A stretch of 64,000 nt of DNA. It comes from Caballeronia humi. Its GTDB lineage: Bacteria; Pseudomonadota; Gammaproteobacteria; Burkholderiales; Burkholderiaceae. The translations under genes were made by a program, and so were the position numbers. Of the stretch, positions 59,379-64,000 are shown in pieces. The DNA lies in contig NZ_FCNW02000034.1 in the NCBI RefSeq assembly GCF_001544475.1, forward strand, positions 1 through 64,000. The letters are read 5' to 3'. Under the pieces are notes generated by a model. That model saw nothing but the letters and a program-made list of their open reading frames with translations, was not told the DNA's origin and made no database searches. Every line of letters starts with the position of its first letter. The stretch's first letter is position 1.

Positions 59379-59951
59379 ATGGTGACAAAGAGCGTGATCG
59401 GTGAAGTCCGCGAGATCACCCTGGCGATCGAACTGATCGAACTCGGGGCGCGGCTGCAATTGCTGGAAGCGGAGACGACCCTCTCGCGCGACCGGCTGAT
59501 CCGCCTCTACAAGGAACTAAAGGGCGTGTCGCCCCCGAAGGGCATGCTGCCATTCTCGACCGATTGGTTCATGACGTGGCAGCCGAACATCCATTCGTCG
59601 CTCTTTTACGGCATCTACCGGTTCATCAGCGAGCACGGCGGCTGCGAGCCGATCCAGGCGATCGTCAAGAGCTATCGCCTTTATCTCGAACACAACGAAT
59701 TGCACGGCGAAGAGCCAATCCTGAGCCTCACGCGCGCCTGGACGCTTATCCGCTTCTTCGACTCCAACATGCTGCAGACGAGCGCCTGCTCGCGCTGCAG
59801 CGGTCATTTCGTCGCACACGCCTTCGACTTGCGGCAGGGCTACGTCTGCGGTTTGTGCCAGCCGCCGTCGCGCGCCGGCAAGACGCGCAAGGCGAGCGCG
59901 GCGAGCGTCGCGACTTCCGCGCTGCCCGGCGACGCCGAAATCGCAGCGTAA
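59379..59951 (+). CDS. flhC: Flagellar transcriptional regulator FlhC
   Basis: 190 residues, ATG with GGAG eight bases upstream. Conserved FlhC core: EITLAIELIELGARLQLLEAETTLSRDRLIRLYKELKGVSPPKGMLPFSTDWFMTWQPNIHSSLFY, and a zinc site with four cysteines (CSRCSGHFV and YVCGLCQPP) near residues 130 and 155. It binds DNA with FlhD to switch on flagellar class 2 promoters. 22 bases after flhD. Confidence 0.97.
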   Translation: MVTKSVIGEVREITLAIELIELGARLQLLEAETTLSRDRLIRLYKELKGVSPPKGMLPFSTDWFMTWQPNIHSSLFYGIYRFISEHGGCEPIQAIVKSYRLYLEHNELHGEEPILSLTRAWTLIRFFDSNMLQTSACSRCSGHFVAHAFDLRQGYVCGLCQPPSRAGKTRKASAASVATSALPGDAEIAA

Positions 59952-60005
59952 TCGAAACCCCGTTTCCACGCGGGTTCCGTCGCTGGCGCCTGTTGGCACT
60001 TCCCC

Positions 60006-60032
60006 CAAAGTTTTGACGCTTCATGCCGTAAA
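60006..60032 (+). promoter_or_regulatory. Sigma-28-type promoter of motA-cheA
   Basis: CAAAGTTT, an 11-base spacer, GCCGTAAA: the same spacing as TAAAGTTT-N11-GCCGATAA, with three mismatches. Predicted start about 60040, 38 bases before the motA start. Confidence 0.75.
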
Positions 60033-60077
60033 CCACTTAACGGCGGTCTTGCCGCATCGAAACATGAGGACTCGACT

Positions 60078-60938
60078 GTGCTGATTTTCGTGGGAACACT
60101 AGTGACACTGTTGTCGGTTTTCGGCGGTTACGCGCTGGAAGGCGGGCATCTCGGCGCGCTCGTGCAACCGGTCGAAATCCTGATGATCGCGGGCGCGGGT
60201 GTCGGCGCGTTCATCCTCGGCAACGGGATGAAGACGATCAAGGCCACGCTGCGCGTCATCCCGACGCTCTTCAAGGGCTCGAAGTACAACAAGGACGTGT
60301 ACATGGAGCTGATGGCGCTGCTCTATGTGCTGCTCGCGAAAGCGCGCAAGGAAGGCACGCTGACCCTCGAATCCGATATCGAGGACCCGCACAAGAGCCC
60401 GATCTTCAGCCAGTACCCCAAGATTCTCGCCGACGAACACATCGTCATCTTTCTGACCGATTACCTGCGCTTGATGGTCGGCGGCAACATGAATGCGTTC
60501 GAGATCGAAAGCCTGATGGACGAGGAGATCGAAACGCATCACGCCGAAGGCGAAGGCCCGGCGCAGGCGCTGCACAAGGTGGGCGACGCAATGCCGGCGT
60601 TCGGCATCGTCGCGGCGGTGATGGGCGTCGTGCATACGATGGCCTCCGCCGACCAGCCGCCCGCCATCCTCGGCGAGATGATCGCGCAGGCACTCGTCGG
60701 GACATTCCTCGGCATCCTGATGTCGTACGGCCTGATTGGGCCGCTCGCGAGCGTGGCGGAACAACGCGTCGCGGAGTCGACGAAGATGTTCCAGTGCATC
60801 AAGGTAACGATTCTCGCCAGCCTGAACGGCTATGCGCCCTCGATCGCGGTCGAGTTCGGCCGCAAGGTGCTCTTCTCCACCGAGCGTCCGTCGTTTTCCG
60901 AGCTGGAAGAGCACGTGCGCCGGGTCAAGGCGAAGTGA
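60078..60938 (+). CDS. motA: Flagellar motor stator protein MotA
   Basis: 286 residues from GTG 60078 behind GAGGA at 60066-60070, seven bases away. Four membrane helices with a large cytoplasmic loop (KYNKDVYMELMALLYVLLAKARKEG, which holds the FliG-interacting charges) and the pair LHKVGDAMPAFGIVAAVMGVVHTM with the stator Pro residues. With MotB it forms the proton-driven stator. First gene of motA-motB-cheY-cheA. Confidence 0.97.
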   Translation: MLIFVGTLVTLLSVFGGYALEGGHLGALVQPVEILMIAGAGVGAFILGNGMKTIKATLRVIPTLFKGSKYNKDVYMELMALLYVLLAKARKEGTLTLESDIEDPHKSPIFSQYPKILADEHIVIFLTDYLRLMVGGNMNAFEIESLMDEEIETHHAEGEGPAQALHKVGDAMPAFGIVAAVMGVVHTMASADQPPAILGEMIAQALVGTFLGILMSYGLIGPLASVAEQRVAESTKMFQCIKVTILASLNGYAPSIAVEFGRKVLFSTERPSFSELEEHVRRVKAK

Positions 60939-60977
60939 CGTGCGCTCATGGCTGCGCGTGACTACAAAGGCACCGGG

Positions 60978-62078
60978 ATGAGCAACGACAAAGACCGTCC
61001 GATCTTCATCAAGCGCGTGATGAGCCGCCGCAAGAGTCATCACGGCGGCGCGTGGAAGCTCGCGTATGCGGACTTCATGACCGCGATGATGGCGTTCTTC
61101 CTGCTGATGTGGCTGCTGAGCTCGGTGTCGCCGGTGCAGCGGCGCGGCATCGCGGAGTATTTCAACATGCCGCTCAAGGCCGCGATCATGGGCGGGCAGG
61201 GCACCGGCATGGATTCAAGCATCCTGCAAGGCGGCGGGCGCGACATTTCCAGCCCCGAACCGGGCACGACGCGTATGAGCGACGGCACGTACAGCAAGCG
61301 TATGTCGATGCGGCCGAGCGAGCAGGACCTGAAGGACGCGACATCCGAACTCGAACGTCGCGAGCAGGCGCGCCTCCACGATCTTCAGATCAAGCTCATG
61401 GCGGCGATCGAAGCGAACCCGGCGCTGCGTCAGTTCAAGCAGCAGATCCGCATCGATTCGACGCTGACGGGCTTGCGCATCGAAATCGTCGATACGCAGA
61501 AGCGGCCGATGTTCGCGCTGTCGAATGAAAACGTGCAGCCGTACATGCGCGACATCCTGCGCGAGATCGGCAGGACGTTGAACGACGTGCCGAACCGCAT
61601 CGTCGTGCAAGGACACACCGACGCCGTGCAGTACGCGGGCGGCGAGAAGGGCTACAGCAACTGGGAACTGTCGGCGGATCGCGCGAACGCGTCGCGGCGC
61701 GAACTGATCTCGGGCGGCATGGATGAAGCGAAGGTGCTGCGCGTGATCGGCCTCGCGTCGACGCAAAACCTCAACAAGAAGGACTCGATGGACCCCGAGA
61801 ACCGGCGCATCAGCATCATCGTGCTCAACCGCAAGTCGGAACTCGCGATGACGCACGACGACGCCGCGGCGACCACGTTGCTCGACAACGCGGCGAATGC
61901 TAATGGTTCCGCTCTGCCTGGCGCGGCAGCCAGGCCGCTGATCGACAAGCTCGGCCCGGCGGCGACCAAGCCCGCCAGGCCGTCGCACCAGGCCGCGATC
62001 GACTCGCCGATAGAGCGCGTGACGATCGCGACCGCAACACCCCCCATTTCCTCCGCCACGACCGCTCAACAGCAGTGA
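60978..62078 (+). CDS. motB: Flagellar motor protein MotB
   Basis: 366 residues from ATG 60978, where the usual MSNDKDRPIFIKRV-type N-terminus begins (AAAGG upstream); ATG 60948 is an upstream alternative adding 10 residues. A single membrane helix with the proton-binding Asp in KLAYADFMTAMMAFFLLMWLL. The C-terminal OmpA-like peptidoglycan-binding domain has RIVVQGHTDAVQYAGG, NWELSADRANASRRELI and PENRRISIIVLNR. Forms the anchored half of the stator with MotA. The last 50 residues are Ala/Pro/Thr-rich tail. Confidence 0.96.
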   Translation: MSNDKDRPIFIKRVMSRRKSHHGGAWKLAYADFMTAMMAFFLLMWLLSSVSPVQRRGIAEYFNMPLKAAIMGGQGTGMDSSILQGGGRDISSPEPGTTRMSDGTYSKRMSMRPSEQDLKDATSELERREQARLHDLQIKLMAAIEANPALRQFKQQIRIDSTLTGLRIEIVDTQKRPMFALSNENVQPYMRDILREIGRTLNDVPNRIVVQGHTDAVQYAGGEKGYSNWELSADRANASRRELISGGMDEAKVLRVIGLASTQNLNKKDSMDPENRRISIIVLNRKSELAMTHDDAAATTLLDNAANANGSALPGAAARPLIDKLGPAATKPARPSHQAAIDSPIERVTIATATPPISSATTAQQQ

Positions 62079-62117
62079 CGGCCCGAACCCGTTCGGTCAA
62101 ACGAGCAAGAGATTTTC

Positions 62118-62498
62118 ATGATCAACACCATCCTGGCAATCGACGATTCCGCCTCCATGCGGCAGATTCTTTCGGTCACGCTGACCGCGGCGGGCTACGC
62201 CGTGACGGTCGCGGCCGACGGCATCGAAGGGCTCGAAGCGGCGCTCGCCGAGCGCTTCGATCTCGTGCTCACCGACCATCACATGCCGGGCAAGAACGGC
62301 CTCGACCTGATTGTCGAATTGCGCGCGAACCACGCCTACAAGACCACGCCGATCCTCGTGCTCACGACCGAGGACGGCGAGCCGTTCAAGGACGCGGCAC
62401 GCGGCGCGGGCGCGACCGGCTGGATCGAGAAGCCGCTCGACCCTGAGCTGTTGACGGAACTCGTCGCGGCATTGTCGGAAGAAGCGCAACAGGGCTAA
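62118..62498 (+). CDS. cheY: Chemotaxis response regulator CheY
   Basis: 126 residues, one receiver domain. Acidic pair in LAIDDSASMRQIL (Asp 9-10), phospho-acceptor Asp in LVLTDHHMPGKNGLDL (about 52), Thr in ILVLTTEDGEP and Lys in TGWIEKPLDPELL. The residues after the acceptor are HHMPG, where NMP is common in CheY. Placed between motB and cheA, it carries phosphate from CheA to the flagellar switch. Confidence 0.93.
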   Translation: MINTILAIDDSASMRQILSVTLTAAGYAVTVAADGIEGLEAALAERFDLVLTDHHMPGKNGLDLIVELRANHAYKTTPILVLTTEDGEPFKDAARGAGATGWIEKPLDPELLTELVAALSEEAQQG

Positions 62499-62585
62499 AG
62501 CATTTGCGCAAAAGGCCGTAGACCAGACACACACTGAACGCGCACGACGGCGCCGACTGACCAGCATTCCCGCGGTGACTCAAGC

Positions 62586-64000
62586 ATGACACTCGACATT
62601 ACCCAGTTCTATCAAACGTTTTTTGACGAAGCCGACGAACTGCTCGCGCAAATGGAGCAATTGCTTCTCGTGCTCGACATCGCGAATCCCGATCCCGAGG
62701 ACCTCGCGGCGATCTTCCGCGCGGCGCACTCGATCAAGGGCGGCGCGGCGACCTTCGGCTTCACCGCGCTCACCGAGACGACGCACATCCTCGAATCGCT
62801 GCTCGACCGCGCCCGCAACAACGAACTCGTCCTGCGCCGCGACATGATCGACACGTTCCTTGCCACCAAGGACGTGCTTTCCGACCAGCTCGCCGCGTAT
62901 CGCGCGAGCGCCGAGCCGGATGCGGCTGCGGCCGCCGCGATCTGCGCGAAGCTCGAACGCCTGAAGAGCGGGGACGCGGGACCGAGCGTTGCGCCGGTGG
63001 TTGAAGTGGCGGCCGTCGCCGAAGAGTTGGCGTACGAAGGCCCGAATGCACCGCCCGCGCACGTGATCGCGCAGACGCACGAAATCATCGAAGACGATGG
63101 TAACTGGGACGACGCCTTCGACATTACCGATTCAGCATCGAATGCAGGATTCGCGCAGGACGCTACGCCGGGACACACCGGCGCCGGCGCGGAAGCAGGA
63201 CCCCACCTGAAAATTACGCTACGGGGGGTGGGCGAGAAGGACCAGGCTCTGTTGACGGATGAGCTTGGCAATCTGGGCAGTATCGCCGGCCAGAAGAAGT
63301 CAGGCAGCGACCTCGTGTTGTGGCTCGACTCCGATGTGTCTTCCGACGACATCATCGCCGTGTGCTGTTTCGTGATCGACGAGTCGCAGATCGTCGTCGG
63401 TCGCGGGAACGCGGCGGATGCGTCGTCGGTCGACTGCGCTCCGGTAACGGACGCAGCGCCGGCGGTAGCTCAAAAGCAGGTCCAAGAGGCGGCGGTGGCA
63501 GCGCCCAGGCAAGAAGAAGCGGCACCGGCGGCGGCGCAAGCCGCCGCCGGCATCCGCCCGGATCAGGCGCCGAAAGCGGCTGAGAAGGCGCGTCCCGCCG
63601 CGGCGGCATCGGCGGAAGGCAGCTCGATTCGCGTCGGCGTGGAGAAGGTCGATCAACTGATCAACCTCGTCGGCGAACTGGTGATCACGCAGGCGATGCT
63701 CGCCGAGACCACCAGCACGTTCGACCCTGCATTGCACGACCGGCTTTTCAACGGCATGGCGCAACTCGAGCGCAACGCGCGCGATTTGCAGGAAGCCGTC
63801 ATGTCCATCCGCATGATGCCGATGGATTACGTATTCAGCCGCTTCCCGCGTCTCGTTCGCGACATCGCGGGCAAGCTCGGCAAGGAAGTGGAACTCGTCA
63901 CGTTCGGCCAGGCGACCGAACTGGACAAGAGCCTGATCGAACGCATCATCGATCCGCTCACGCACCTCGTGCGCAATTCGCTCGACCACGGTATCGAAAC
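62586..64000 (+). CDS. cheA: Chemotaxis histidine kinase CheA, N-terminal part (cut by window edge)
   Basis: 471 codons up to the window end. HPt domain first: TQFYQTFFDEADELLAQMEQLLL with phospho-His 48 in IFRAAHSIKGGAATFGF. Then a P2-like region (LKITLRGVGEKDQALLTDELGNL, DDIIAVCCFVIDESQIVV near residue 200-265), an Ala/Pro/Gln-rich linker, the P3 dimerisation helix IRVGVEKVDQLINLVGELVITQAML and the start of the P4 ATPase (SLDHGIE, N box LVRNSL). The rest of P4 and P5 lie outside. Confidence 0.96.
   Translation, partial: MTLDITQFYQTFFDEADELLAQMEQLLLVLDIANPDPEDLAAIFRAAHSIKGGAATFGFTALTETTHILESLLDRARNNELVLRRDMIDTFLATKDVLSDQLAAYRASAEPDAAAAAAICAKLERLKSGDAGPSVAPVVEVAAVAEELAYEGPNAPPAHVIAQTHEIIEDDGNWDDAFDITDSASNAGFAQDATPGHTGAGAEAGPHLKITLRGVGEKDQALLTDELGNLGSIAGQKKSGSDLVLWLDSDVSSDDIIAVCCFVIDESQIVVGRGNAADASSVDCAPVTDAAPAVAQKQVQEAAVAAPRQEEAAPAAAQAAAGIRPDQAPKAAEKARPAAAASAEGSSIRVGVEKVDQLINLVGELVITQAMLAETTSTFDPALHDRLFNGMAQLERNARDLQEAVMSIRMMPMDYVFSRFPRLVRDIAGKLGKEVELVTFGQATELDKSLIERIIDPLTHLVRNSLDHGIE

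Noticed and set aside
58486..59385. 299-aa plus-strand frame covering flhD
   Set aside because: It is out of frame with flhD, which has a clear family match; the upstream part has no codon bias.
1..64000. tRNA, rRNA, CRISPR arrays, insertion sequences, attachment sites
   Set aside because: Looked for CCA-ended cloverleafs, regular direct repeats and transposase motifs by eye; none found. A tool search could still reveal small ones.

Overview
The window is GC-rich, densely coded chromosomal DNA with strong G/C bias at third codon positions. It looks like a Burkholderiaceae chromosome of the Caballeronia/Paraburkholderia type. This rests on the fused indolepyruvate ferredoxin oxidoreductase, the GBP-type porin, the bioA-bioF-bioD-bioB operon, aceK next to a beta-carbonic anhydrase, the short H-NS-like protein, and flhDC-motAB-cheYA in beta-proteobacterial order. 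The genus is inferred from protein recall, not from a search. No rRNA, tRNA, CRISPR array, insertion sequence or prophage was seen.

Layout. 1-0.55 kb: the start of a Tle3-like type VI lipase effector, cut by the window edge, then about 870 bp without a convincing gene. 1.4-5.0 kb: fused indolepyruvate oxidoreductase. 5.2-6.4 kb: a GST and two small unknown proteins. 6.5-9.7 kb: LacI regulator, AGE-family isomerase and PfkB sugar kinase, a likely mannose/fructose operon. 9.9-12.3 kb: acyl-CoA dehydrogenase, PIG-L deacetylase and NodS-type methyltransferase, translationally coupled. 12.5-18.2 kb: SBF transporter, porin, nitronate monooxygenase and a haloacetate-dehalogenase-like hydrolase. 18.4-22.8 kb: metallo-hydrolase, DUF1289-MaoC fusion, YbaK deacylase, HMG-CoA lyase, GhrA and a VOC protein. 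23-24.7 kb: small hydrolase and sulfate-binding protein. 24.7-29.9 kb: biotin operon behind a LiuC-like hydratase. 30-37.7 kb: secreted hydrolase, YchJ, GST, SDR, thiolase, carbonic anhydrase, AceK and a LiuR-like MerR regulator, most of them on one strand. 37.8-42 kb: metallo-hydrolase, DppA-like binding protein, then a yybP-ykoY (Mn2+) riboswitch in front of a cation antiporter. 42-47.5 kb: fliT, fliD, fliC and a large HAD-like protein. 47.8-53.5 kb: aldo/keto reductase, rpsU, a tandem pair of unknown proteins, tag, a BadF-type kinase and a Cof phosphatase. 53.9-58.4 kb: two tandem GT2 genes, aqpZ, an H-NS-like gene and a GT4. 59-64 kb: flhDC, then motA-motB-cheY-cheA (cheA runs off the end).

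How it works together. The right third is a motility region: FlhDC at the top, sigma-28-type promoters in front of fliC and motA, filament parts (FliC, FliD, FliT), motor (MotAB) and chemotaxis core (CheY, CheA). The HAD-like protein and the GT2 pair sit among them and may modify the filament, which is inference. The middle holds parts of leucine, acetyl-CoA and glyoxylate metabolism (LiuC-like hydratase, HMG-CoA lyase, thiolase, AceK, LiuR-like regulator) without the isovaleryl-CoA dehydrogenase and methylcrotonyl-CoA carboxylase genes, which must lie elsewhere or be missing.

The strongest non-coding finding is the Mn2+-type riboswitch, followed by two mutually exclusive hairpins, upstream of a CaCA-family antiporter. 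Many genes end in near-perfect inverted repeats that serve as terminators; the clearest are listed.
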